NCBI GenBank assembly: GCA_030386875.1
Contig: CM059577.1
Coordinates: 22,517,038 to 22,581,037, forward strand
Origin: Morinoia aosen
Taxonomy: Eukaryota; Arthropoda; Malacostraca; Amphipoda; Talitridae
Length of the DNA: 64,000 bases
Reading direction: 5' to 3'
Within the stretch, counting starts at the first letter, position 1; each line of letters opens with the position of its first letter. Position numbers and translations under genes: made by a program. This document shows positions 34,411 to 45,885 of the stretch, piece by piece. Below the pieces are notes generated by a model. That model was not told where the DNA came from. It did not search any database and saw nothing but the letters and a program-made list of their open reading frames with translations.

Positions 34411-34755
34411 CGTGCATTTCCTCTCTCAGTGGAACGAAAAACTTTCGGTCAACAGACGTGACACGCGAGATGCTGGCAGCGCCATAAGTGAAGCAATTTT
34501 TTGCCTTTTTAGGTGGGTTTGAGTTAAAAAAAATACATGATTACAACCTACATCATCGTAAAATTAATCGAGCATCATACAAATAATAGAGCGAATATAT
34601 AAGTGATATCGAGATATTGAAAGTAAAATTGAGCTATAAATTATCTTTTGTACTGCGAGTATTGCGAGTCTTCTTTTAAAGTACCCTAAAATTAAAAATG
34701 AAATGTAACTCAGGCATATACATCAAAACAGCGCAAAACTGAAGAATGAAGACTG

Positions 34756-35217
34756 AGGCAGGCAGGAGGCAGGGGCAGGAAGGAGGCAGAGGCAGGAAGG
34801 AGGCAGAGGCAGGAAGGAGGCAGGGGCAGGAAGGAGGCAGAGGCAGGAAGGAGGCAGGAACAGGAAGGAGGCAGGGGCAGGAAGGAGGCAGAGGCAGGAA
34901 GGAGGCAGGGGCAGGAAGGAGGCAGAGGCAGGCAGGAGGCAGGGGCAGGAAGGAGGCAGGGGCAGGAAGGAGGCAGGGGCAGGAAGGAGGCAGGGGCAGG
35001 AAGGAGGCAGGGGCAGGAAGGAGGCAGGGGCAGGAAGGAGGCAGGGGCAGGAAGGAGGCAGGGGCAGGAAGGAGGCAGGGGCAGGCAGGAGGCAGGGGCA
35101 GGAAGGAGGCAGGGGCAGGAAGGAGGCAGGGGCAGGCAGGAGGCAGGGGCAGGAAGGAGGCAGGGGCAGGAAGGAGGCAGGGGCAGGAAGGAGGCAGGGG
35201 CAGGCAGGAGGCAGGGG
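34756..35217. repeat. 17-bp purine minisatellite, unit GGAGGCAGGGGCAGGAA
   Basis: About 27 copies, top strand only G, A and C. The main variants are GGCAGAGGCAGGAA and GGCAGGCA for GGCAGGAA. Most units contain GGGCAGGAAG across the unit junction. Long frames on both strands (GRKEA-type on plus, LPPSCPCLL on minus) are artefacts. Confidence 0.97.
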
Positions 35218-35279
35218 GCAACGCACTACCCTCACATCAATGCATAAATTAATGGACCAGAGCTGTACCCAACTAAGCG

Positions 35280-35520
35280 AGGGTAAAGTGAGCCTAAAGT
35301 AAACGTAAAGTGAGGGTAAAGTGAGGGTAGAGTGAGCGTAAAGTGAGGGTAAAGAGAGGACAAAGGAAGCGTAAACTGAGGGAAAGGTAGACGTAAAGCA
35401 CGTGAGATGTAGGTGCTAAGTGAGCATGAACAGAAAGCCAAACTGTGTGTAGGGTGCAGTAAGGACACGGTATAAATAAAGCGAGAATAAAGTGAGGGCG
35501 GCGTGAGGGTTAAATAAGAA
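35280..35520. repeat. Degenerate 12-bp repeat, GTAAAGTGAGGG
   Basis: About 12 recognisable units with GTAAAGTGAGCC, GTAGAGTGAGCG and similar variants, thinning out to the right. Confidence 0.75.
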
Positions 35521-36237
35521 TAGAGGGGGGAATATCAAGGTAAAATGATGGTATATCGAGGGCAGCGAAGATGATGTAACCGGGGGTTGTGTTGCTACTT
35601 TTTATAGCACAGCCTTCATGCCTCTTTTTACTCAGATAATCTTTATTGTTATTTTCATGTTTACTTAAGTCTAATTGTACATTTTCATTCTTTTCAGTTG
35701 GTAATAAATTTAACCACAAAAAAATATAAGTAGAGATCCTAAGGTAATTCTAAGTGGAAGTGAAGCTCCAGTTGCACTGGTAGGTGAATTGGTAAGTTAT
35801 CTTTCTTAAGGATGTGTGAGTGATTTTGCTATATTTTGTTACTTGCTTGTTCTATTACTATTTATTTTATTGAAATTCAGTTATTATTATTATATGCTGT
35901 TTGATTTCTATTAGTTTATTTATTATTTTAAGTTTTGTTTGTTGAGTTATAAAATTTATTTTATTTTATGTTTTCATTCATTTGAGTTAAGTAGTGTAAT
36001 ATGTTTCTTTAAGTTCTGCATTTCTTTTTGCAAATACCATATTTTCTTATTATTTCTGTAAATATCTTTTGCATGTTTTATAGTGTGTTGTTAGTTAAGA
36101 TGTTTGCATGTTGCATCCCCAATCTCCTCACGTTCCCTCCACTGGTCTCTTGGTCACTCCTATAGGCAGGTAATTAATTTATGCATTGGTTTATTTCCTA
36201 CAGTGTCTATTTCCCACCTGTCCATGCTCCTTATGCT
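35521..36237. other. T-rich spacer
   Basis: No gene seen; 35870-36080 is strongly T-rich. Confidence 0.55.
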
Positions 36238-36360
36238 CCGGTTAACTCCGGTTAACTTCATTTAACTCCATTTAGTTCAGTCAATTTAATCTCCGTTAAC
36301 TTACTTCATTTAACTCCCGTTAACTTACTTCTCTTAATTTAGTTAAGTTCATTTAGTTAT
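36238..36360. repeat. Degenerate CGGTTAACTC / CATTTAACTC repeat
   Basis: Irregular units of 10-24 bp built on GTTAACT and TTTAACTCC. GTTAAC itself is palindromic. Confidence 0.65.
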
Positions 36361-36818
36361 TACCATTCATGTACCTTAGTCCATATTTCATCGACCACAG
36401 AATTATTATTCATTACATTTTCACTTGTACCACTATTTTTCCAATAGCAATTTACGAAGTAGAAGAGTTTCATTTTCCTCATTTAGTGCCATTTAGTAAC
36501 AAGCAGATAACGAGTTTACCTTATCTGCGGGAGACAAACGGCAACAATGAACTATGAAATAACTAAAGAATTAAATAAAGAACAAACTGTCTGCGGCTCG
36601 ACAGTCAAAAGACAGGATTTTCATGGTCTGTTTTGGAACAATATTCGTAGATGGGAAAAAAATTATTAGAAGGAAATTTAGAGAGACCGAGTGGTGAGTG
36701 CGGGACCAGGACTGCTGCGGTGGCGGCGCGATGTGAGTGCGACCTGAACTGCGGGCCGCTTGTTTGTTGCTGAACTGATTTTGCATTATTTCAGGGGGCT
36801 ATTTTACGTGGTACACAT
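36361..36818. other. Spacer
   Basis: No gene recognised; short frames at 36369-36557 and 36571-36786 lack any domain. Confidence 0.5.
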
Positions 36819-37065
36819 GGTACTGAGACACGTGACAGACATGGTACTGGGACACGTGACAGACATGGTACTGGGACACGTGACAGACATGGTGTTGGGA
36901 CACGTGACAGACATGGTACTGGGTCACGTGACAGACATGGTGTTGGGACACGTGACAGACATGGTACTGGGACACGTGACAGACATGGTACTGGGACACG
37001 TGACAGACATGGTGTTGGGACACGTGACAGACATGGTACTGTGTCACGTGAGAGACAAAGTATTG
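36819..37065. repeat. 24-bp minisatellite carrying a CACGTG site in each unit
   Basis: Ten units of the form CATGGTACTGGGACACGTGA plus CAGA. Sub-variants are GGTGTT for GGTACT and GGTCACGTGAC for GGACACGTGAC. All ten keep the palindromic hexamer CACGTG at exact 24-bp spacing. As 24 is a multiple of 3, a repeated MVLGHVTD frame appears on plus. The last unit decays into ATTGGGAGGCATGATG. Confidence 0.96.
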
Positions 37066-37283
37066 GGAGGCATGATGCAGACAGACGTGACACGAATAAG
37101 CAGTGCAGGAGTATACCTGACGCTGAACACTGACGTGAATGATTGATTCAAAATGCACATGTTACTGATTGACACACAGGTAGCAAACATGGTACTATAA
37201 TAGAAAGCCTGACACACCATGACACACATGCACGTTGTATAACCCAACATGTATACCAATACGAGACGTTCCTATATAACCCA

Positions 37284-37316
<33 letters not shown>
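37284..37316. repeat. TA dinucleotide microsatellite
   Basis: About 14 TA repeats after ATGTATATA. Confidence 0.95.
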
Positions 37317-37319
<3 letters not shown>

Positions 37320-37411
37320 CCAGGTTACAGGACAGATGCAGAGCTTTATTAATGTCGCATTAGTGAGGCTCATTACAGAGCTACTCGTTATCTCCTGATT
37401 GTTGGCCGCGC

Positions 37412-38005
37412 AGGTCGTGCAGGCCGTATACAGACCGTGCAGGCTGTGCAGACCGTACAGGCCATACAGGCCGTACAGACCATACAGACCATACAGGCCG
37501 TGCAGGCCATACAGGCCATGCAGGCCGTGCAGACCGTGCAGGCCATACAGGCCGTGCAGGCCGTGCAGCCCGTGCAGGCCATACAGGCCGTGCAGGCCGT
37601 ACAGGTCATAAAGGCCGTGCAGGCCGTACAGGCTATACAGGCCGTGCAGGCCGTGCAGGCCGTGCAGGCCACACAGGCCATGCAGGCCGTGCAGGCCATG
37701 CAGGCCATGCAGGCCATACAGGCCGTACAGGCTATGCAGGCCGTGCAGGCTATGTAGGCCGTGCAGGCCGTGCAGGCCGTACAGGCCACACAGGCCGTGC
37801 AGGCCGTGCAGGCCAAGCAGGCCGTGCAGGCCGTACAGGCTATGCAGGCCGTGCAGGCTATGTAGGCCGTGCAGGCCGTGCAGGCCGTACAGGCCACACA
37901 GGCCACACAGGCCGTGCTGGCCATGCAGGCCATACAGGCCATGCAGGCCGTGCAGGCCGTACAGGCCATACAGGCCGTGCAGGCTATGCAGGCCGTGCAG
38001 GCAGA
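37412..38005. repeat. 9-bp minisatellite, unit GTGCAGGCC
   Basis: About 65 copies alternating GTGCAGGCC, GTACAGGCC, ATGCAGGCC and ATACAGGCC. A block from about 37732 to 37790 (GCTATGTAGGCC and neighbours) recurs near 37852-37910, about 120 bp on. The 9-bp period yields full-length open frames in several registers; none is a gene. Confidence 0.96.
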
Positions 38006-38144
38006 AAAAGCAGTGTTGCTGCACTACCAGCCAAATATCAACCGAAATTCCAACATATCAAAAAGGTAGTATCAAAAAAAGGTCATTCCAACAGACCAAA
38101 AAAATCCAACACAAAAAGGACCTCACATAACTCCTCGTACTGCC

Positions 38145-38330
38145 TGAGCTGACAGGCGCTGACAAAATATGACAGGATCTAACAGGAGCTGGCAGGATCT
38201 AAGAGGAGCTGGCTCGGGCTAAAAAGAACTGACAGGATCTAAGAGGAACTGACAGGATTTGACATTAGCAAATAGGAGCAGACAAGAGCTGACTTTAGCT
38301 GCCAGGAGCTGCCAGGAGCGGCGGCTCAGC
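38145..38330. repeat. Degenerate CTGACAGGATCTAA repeat
   Basis: Roughly eight diverged units of about 20 bp (GACAGGATCTAACAGGAGCT and similar). Confidence 0.65.
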
Positions 38331-38434
38331 TCGCTGTAATGAGGCTCATTTCGATCACAGTTCAAAACTCCCACGAGGGCAGGCCGTCATTTCCCACAAT
38401 CCGATTGGGATAATTCCCAGCGACGCTCCGGGTT

Positions 38435-38448
38435 GGGGGGGGGGGGGG
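38435..38448. repeat. Run of 14 G
   Basis: Uninterrupted G homopolymer just left of the 14-bp array; its length may be unreliable in an assembly. Confidence 0.9.
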
Positions 38449-38454
38449 CAGGCT

Positions 38455-38762
38455 AGTGGCTGACTTTGAGGGGCTGATACTGGGTGGCTGACGCTGAGTG
38501 GCTGACGCTGAGTGGCTGAAGCTGAGTGGCTGACGCTTAGTGGTTGATGCTGAGTGGCTAATGCTGAGTGGCTGACGCTGAGTGGCTGACGCTGAGTGGC
38601 TGACGCTGAGTGGCTGACGCTGAGTGGCTGACGCTCAGTGGCTGACGCTGAGTGGCTGACGCTCAGTGGCTGACGCTCAGTGGCTGACGCTGAGTGGCTG
38701 ACGCTGAATGGCTGACGCTGAGTGGTTGACGCCGAGTGGCTGACGATGAGAGGCTGACTCAA
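38455..38762. repeat. 14-bp minisatellite, unit TGACGCTGAGTGGC
   Basis: About 22 copies; the main variant is GCTCAGTGGC. Confidence 0.96.
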
Positions 38763-38831
38763 ATCCAACTTCACGCAAGCCACTCGAGAAGCAATTCTGC
38801 CACTCACACCAACAAAGAAATTTGGGTCGCT

Positions 38832-40125
38832 CGCCTGCTGCCACTCCCGTCTGCTGCCACTCACGTCTGCTGCCACTCACGTCTGCTGCCACTCCCGTCT
38901 GCTGCCACTCCCGTCTGCTGCCACTCACGTCTGCTGCCACTCCCGTCTGCTGCCACTCCCGTCTGCTGCCACTCCCGTCTGCTGCCACTCCCGTCTGCTG
39001 CCACTCCCGTCTGCTGCCACTCACGTCTGCTGCCACTCACATCTGCTGCCACTCCCGTCTGCTGCCACTCACGTCTGCTGCCACTCCCGTCTGCTGCCAC
39101 TCACATCTGCTGGCACTCCCGTCTGCTGCCACTCACATCTGCTGCCACTCCCGTCTGCTGCCACTCACGACTGCTGCCACTCCCGTCTGCTGCCACTCAC
39201 GTCTGCTGCCACTCACGTCTGCTGCCACTCACGTCTGCTGCCACTCACGTCTGCTGCCACTCACATCTGCTGCCACTCCCGTCTGCTGCCACTCACGACT
39301 GCTGCCACTCCCGTCTGCTGCCACTCACGACTGCTGCCACTCCCGTCTGCTGCCACTCACGACTGCTGCCACTCACGTCTGCTGCCACTCACGTCTGCTG
39401 CCACTCCCGTCTGCTGCCCCTCACATCTGCTGCCACTCCCGTCTGCTGCCACTCACGACTGCTGCCACTCCCGTCTGCTGCCACTCACGTCTGCTGCCAC
39501 TCACGTCTGCTGCCACTCACATCTGCTGGCACTCCCGTCTGCTGCCACTCACGACTGCTGCCACTCACATCTGCTGCCACTCACGTCTGCTGCCACTCAC
39601 GACTGCTGCCACTCACATCTGCTGGCACTCACGACTGCTGCCACTCACGTCTGCTGCCACTCACATCTGCTGCCACTCACATCTGCTGCCACTCACGTCT
39701 GCTGCCACTCCCGTCTGCTGCCACTCCCGTCTGCTGCCACTCCCGTCTGCTGCCACTCCCGTCTGCTGCCACTCACGTCTGCTGCCACTCCCGTCTGCTG
39801 CCACTCCCGTCTGCTGCCACTCACGTCTGCTGCCACTCACGTCTGCTGCCACTCACGTCTGCTGCCACTCACGTCTGCTGCCACTCCCGTCTGCTGCCAC
39901 TCCCGTCTGCTGCCACTCACGTCTGCTGCCACTCACGACTGCTGCCACTCACGTCTGCTGCCACTCACGACTGCTGCCACTCACATCTGCTGGCACTGAC
40001 GTCTGCTGCCACTCAGGTCTGCTGCCACTCACGTCTGCTGCCACTCACGTCTGCTGCCACTCACGTCTGCTGCCACTCACGTCTGCTGCCACTCACATCT
40101 GCTGGCACTGAAGTCTGTTGCCACT
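38832..40125. repeat. 16-bp minisatellite, unit TGCTGCCACTCACGTC
   Basis: About 81 copies. Three main forms differ at one site: CACTCACGTC, CACTCCCGTC and CACTCACATC, plus CACTCACGACTG. The reverse complement of the unit starts GACGTGAGTGGC and resembles the neighbouring 14-bp unit. Frames of 429-521 codons (Leu/Cys/His/Ser-rich) are artefacts of the 48-bp frame cycle. Confidence 0.97.
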
Positions 40126-40282
40126 CATTCTCTCAAAGTACCCCTCGGAACTTGTTCCTGCCACTCGCCCCTCACGGACTAGCCTCTCGCCCTTGTGCAT
40201 TTATGCATGGGGACCGAGTGGTGGTGTGGGGGGAGGGGAGGGGGTGGGGGAATGGCGGAGGTGATGAAAAGCATTCGACACT

Positions 40283-43200
40283 CGGTCCTAGCGGTAACTA
40301 GCTACCAGCTACCACACGGTACTAGCGGTAACTAGCTACCAGACGGTACTAGCGGTAACTAGCTACCAGCTACCACATGGTCCTAGCGGTAACTAGCTAC
40401 CAGACGGTACTAGCGGTAACTAGCTACCAGCTACCACACGGTCCTAGCGGTAACTAGCTACCAGCTACCACATGGTCCTAGCGGTAACTAGCTACCAGCT
40501 ACCACACGGTACTAGCGGTAACTAGCTACCAGACGGTACTAGCGGTAACTAGCTACCAGCTACCACATGGTCCTAGCGGTAACTAGCTACCAGACGGTAC
40601 TAGCGGTAACTAGCTACCAGCTACCACACGGTCCTAGCGGTAACTAGCTACCAGCTACCACATGGTCCTAGCGGTAACTAGCTACCAGCTACCACACGGT
40701 ACTAGCGGTAACTAGCTACCAGCTACCACACGGTCCTAGCGGTAACTAGCTACCAGCTACCACATGGTCCTAGCGGTAACTAGCTACCAGCTACCACACG
40801 GTACTAGCGGTAACTAGCTACCAGACGGTACTAGCGGTAACTAGCTACCAGCTACCACATGGTCCTAGCGGTAACTAGCTACCAGACGGTACTAGCGGTA
40901 ACTAGCTACCAGCTACCACACGGTACTAGCGGTAACTAGCAACCAGCTACCACACGGTACTAGCGGTAACTAGCTACCAGCTACCACACGGTACTAGCGG
41001 TAACTAGCTACCAGCTACCACACGGTACTAGCGGTAACTAGCTACCACCTACCAGATGGTCCTAGCGGTAACTAGCTACCAGCTACCACACGGTACTAGC
41101 GGTAACTAGCTACCAGCTACCAGATGGTACTAGCGGTAACTAGCTACCAGCTACCAGATGGTACTAGCGGTAACTAGCTACCAGCTACCACACGGTACTA
41201 GCGGTAACTTGCTACCAGCTACCACACGGTACTAGCGGTAACTAGCTGCCAGCTACCACACGGTCCTAGCGGTAACTAGCTACCAGACGGTACTAGCGGT
41301 AACTAGCTACCAGCTACCAGACGGTACTAGCGGTAACTAGCTACCAGACGGTACTAGCGGTAACTAGCTACCAGCTACCACACGGTACTAGCGGTAACTA
41401 GCTACCAGCTACCACACGGTCCTAGCGGTAACTAGCTACCAGACGGTACTAGCGGTAACTAGCTACCAGCTACCAGACGGTACTAGCGGTAACTAGCTAC
41501 CAGACGGTACTAGCGGTAACTAGCTACCAGCTACCACATGGTCCTAGCGGTAACTAGCTACCAGACGGTACTAGCGGTAACTAGCTACCAGCTACCACAC
41601 GGTCCTAGCGGTAACTAGCTACCAGCTACCACACGGTACTAGCGGTAACTAGCTACCAGACGGTACTAGCGGTAACTAGCTACCAGCTACCACACGGTAC
41701 TAGCGGTAACTAGCAACCAGCTACCACACGGTACTAGCGGTAACTAGCTACCAGCTACCACACGGTACTAGCGGTAACTAGCTACCAGCTACCACACGGT
41801 ACTAGCGGTAACTAGCTACCACCTACCAGATGGTCCTAGCGGTAACTAGCTACCAGCTACCACACGGTACTAGCGGTAACTAGCTACCAGCTACCAGATG
41901 GTACTAGCGGTAACTAGCTACCAGCTACCAGATGGTACTAGCGGTAACTAGCTACCAGCTACCACACGGTACTAGCGGTAACTAGCTACCAGCTAACACA
42001 CGGTACTAGCGGTAACTAGCTACCAGCTACCAGATGGTACTAGCGGTAACTAGCTACCAGCTACCACACGGTACTAGCGGTAACTAGCTACCAGCTACCA
42101 TACGGTACTAGCGGTAACTAGCTACCAGCTACCAGATGGTACTAGCGGTAACTAGCTACCAGCTACCACACGGTACTAGCGGTAACTAGCTACCAGCTAC
42201 CAGATGGTACTAGCGGTAACTAGCTACCAGCTACCAGATGGTACTAGCGGTAACTAGCTACCAGCTACCACACGGTCCTAGCGGTAACTAGCTACCAGCT
42301 ACCACACGGTACTAGCGGTAACTAGCTACCAGCTACCAGATGGTACTAGCGGTAACTAGCTACCAGCTACCACACGGTACTAGCGGTAACTAGCTACCAG
42401 CTACCACACGGTCCTAGCGGTAACTAGCTACCAGCTACCACACGGTACTAGCGGTAACTAGCTACCAGCTACCACACGGTGCTAGCGGTAACTTGCTACC
42501 AGCTACCACACGGTACTAGCGGTAACTAGCTACCAGCTACCACACGGTGCTAGCGGTAACTAGCTACCAGCTACCACACGGTGCTAGCGGTAACTAGCTA
42601 CCAGCTACCACACGGTACTAGCGGTAACTAGCTACCAGCTACCACACGGTGCTAGCGGTAACTAGCTACCAGCTACCACACGGTACTAGCGGTAACTAGC
42701 TACCAGCTACCACACGGTGCTAGCGGTAACTAGCTACCAGCTACCACACGGTACTAGCGGTAACTAGCTACCAGCTACCACACGGTACTAGCGGTAACTA
42801 GCTACCAGCTACCACACGGTCCTAGCGGTAACTAGCTGCCAGCTACCACACGGTCCTAGCGGTAACTAGCTACCAGACGGTACTAGCGGTAACTAGCTAC
42901 CAGCTACCAGACGGTACTAGCGGTAACTAGCTACCAGACGGTACTAGCGGTAACTAGCTACCAGCTACCACACGGTACTAGCGGTAACTAGCTACCAGCT
43001 ACCACACGGTCCTAGCGGTAACTAGCTACCAGACGGTACTAGCGGTAACTAGCTACCAGCTACCAGACGGTACTAGCGGTAACTAGCTACCAGACGGTAC
43101 TAGCGGTAACTAGCTACCAGCTACCACATGGTCCTAGCGGTAACTAGCTACCAGACGGTACTAGCGGTAACTAGCTACCAGCTACCACACGGTCCTAGCG

Positions 43201-44508
43201 GTAACTAGCTACCAGCTACCACACGGTACTAGCGGTAACTAGCTACCAGACGGTACTAGCGGTAACTAGCTACCAGCTACCACACGGTACTAGCGGTAAC
43301 TAGCAACCAGCTACCACACGGTACTAGCGGTAACTAGCTACCAGCTACCACACGGTACTAGCGGTAACTAGCTACCAGCTACCACACGGTACTAGCGGTA
43401 ACTAGCTACCACCTACCAGATGGTCCTAGCGGTAACTAGCTACCAGCTACCACACGGTACTAGCGGTAACTAGCTACCAGCTACCAGATGGTACTAGCGG
43501 TAACTAGCTACCAGCTACCAGATGGTACTAGCGGTAACTAGCTACCAGCTACCACACGGTACTAGCGGTAACTAGCTACCAGCTAACACACGGTACTAGC
43601 GGTAACTAGCTACCAGCTACCAGATGGTACTAGCGGTAACTAGCTACCAGCTACCACACGGTACTAGCGGTAACTAGCTACCAGCTACCATACGGTACTA
43701 GCGGTAACTAGCTACCAGCTACCAGATGGTACTAGCGGTAACTAGCTACCAGCTACCACACGGTACTAGCGGTAACTAGCTACCAGCTACCAGATGGTAC
43801 TAGCGGTAACTAGCTACCAGCTACCAGATGGTACTAGCGGTAACTAGCTACCAGCTACCACACGGTACTAGCGGTAACTAGCTACCAGCTACCACACGGT
43901 ACTAGCGGTAACTAGCTACCAGCTACCAGATGGTACTAGTGGTAACTAGCTACCAGCTACCACACGGTACTAGCGGCAACTAGCTACCAGCTACCACACG
44001 GTACTAGCGGTAACTAGCTACCAGCTACCAGATGGTACTAGCGGTAACTAGCTACCAGCTACCAGATGGTACTAGCGGTAACTAGCTACCAGCTACCACA
44101 CGGTACTAGCGGTAACTAGCTACCAGCTACCAGATGGTACTAGCGGTAACTAGCTACCAGCTACCAGACGGTACTAGCGGTAACTAGCTACCAGCTACCA
44201 GATGGTACTAGCGGTAACTAGCTACCAGCTACCACACGGTACTAGCGGTAACTAGCTACCAGACGGTACTAGCGGTAACTAGCTACCAGACGGTACTAGC
44301 GGTAACTAGCTACCAGCTACCAGATGGTACTAGCGGTAACTAGCTACCAGACGGTACTAGCGGTAACTAGCTACCAGCTACCAGACGGTACTAGCGGTAA
44401 CTAGCTACCAGACGGTACTAGCGGTAACTAGCTACCAGCTACCAGACGGTACTAGCCCTAATTAGCTACCAGCTACCACACGGTACTAGCGGTAACTAGC
44501 TACCAGCT
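40283..44508. repeat. 34-bp array, TAGCGGTAACTAGCTACC family, about 130 copies
   Basis: The long unit is TAGCGGTAACTAGCTACC followed by AGCTACCACACGGTAC (34 bp). A short form lacks CTACCAC-type sequence (27 bp, TAGCTACCAGACGG). Short and long forms are arranged in higher-order sets, for example a 190-bp set of four long plus two short at 40313-40503. Rare private variants (AGCTGCC, AGCAACC, CACCTACC, AGCTAACAC, CCATACGG) recur together exactly 1590 bp apart. The near-palindrome GGTAACTAGCTACC centres on CTAG in every unit. Stops in all frames, so no long open frame. Confidence 0.98.
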
Positions 44509-45885
44509 CAAGCACCACTTTGCATCCACTTGAATCTCTGCAGTTTGAGACCAGAATTTCTCTTCATGCATTTCGAGAAGTTCAGAATGAGCAACGCGCC
44601 TGTTGCCTGTACGGTGCAGCAGCTGCAAAACAAAGGCAAATTCAACAGTTAAACAAAGCCGAGTTTTGCTGCGTATTTAAAAGCAGAGCGTTGCGGCCAG
44701 CAGAGATCACTTGCAGCGGACACACACACACGGTGTGGGCTGACCAAACGACTGCTGTGGCCAGTGAAGGGACACACCGTCTAAAAAACACATTAAGAGA
44801 ACCACCGATGAAGAAAACTACTACTTTCAGCTATGCCCCAGTAAAGTAAAAGGTTTTATTTAACAAAAGAACAAAACAAAAACAATTGTAACATTAACTG
44901 TTCAGCCATATGTCAGCTATATAACTGGCGGCAAAATTTGCATCACGAATTCTGCTACCAACTGTCACGTATCTAACAGCAGGTAAGAATCATAAGACCA
45001 ACTCTCCAACCAATTGTGCCCAATCTAACTGCAGACAAAATTATATCAGCAACTTTCACTCAACTGTCACGTGTAAGATTGCAGAATGACTAGATCCGCT
45101 GACGTTGTGCGCGTGCTGTGTGTGTCGGCTTTGGGTAGAGCATGTGTGTTAGTGGCATGCGCTGGCACTGTGTAGATGCGTTGATGTAGCCCGGTAGTGT
45201 ACCCACTAAAGCGGAACGTTCCCGAGACAAGCTGGAGGAAATAAAAATTCGGGTTGGGGATGCACCATTACACAGCCCGCAAGTGTGCAGCACGCCAGCG
45301 CGCCGGCCCGCATCTCGGCAAATGTTTCTTGCTGGACGCCATTGCGTCGTGTTCGCTCGAGCGAGCGAGAATTGTTAGCCATTGCGATGCATTGCCTACA
45401 CTCCCCAGGGGAGTATTGCCTCACCCTCCCCCTTCCCACTGCCTCACAGCTCCCGAGGGCTTCTTCCCCCCATCCCTCTTCCCCACACTCGTCACTGTTG
45501 TATAGACCCAAACTCCTCTCAGTTGTTCGCTTATAGTCCCCTCGATCGTGGAAGAAAAAGAAGGATTAAGAATATTATTCTAATAAGAGAGCTTAATACT
45601 TTTTTGCAACTTTTCCACATTGGGGCATCTTTGCTATTCGTAAACTCTGGACTGGAAACGCCGATGCTTCACCATCGCTTTCACTTTCTTCAGCATTTGT
45701 ACGACTCCAATAGGCAATCTGACTAAATAGAAAAAGGTATTTCATCATGCCTTCCCTTCGCGTAACCTTAGCCTTAGATTCATACATACGTTCACTTCTT
45801 GCATGGCAGTTAATGCTAAAATGCACGCCTGGAATATAATGAAGGGTTATTTGGTCAAATATTTAGTATTTGCACCTCCCACCTA
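44509..45885. other. Spacer, higher GC
   Basis: No gene I can name. A 109-codon frame at 44520-44849 and overlapping frames at 45206-45726 have ordinary composition but no recognisable domain. TCGCTCGAGCGA at about 45353-45364 is a 12-bp perfect palindrome. Confidence 0.5.

Noticed and set aside
38736..40301. 521-codon His/Cys/Leu-rich frame, superficially like a metal-binding repeat protein
   Set aside because: 16-bp repeat artefact, and another frame of 429 codons overlaps it.
44520..44849. 109-codon plus-strand gene after the second 34-bp array
   Set aside because: No family recognised and the length is within chance expectation.
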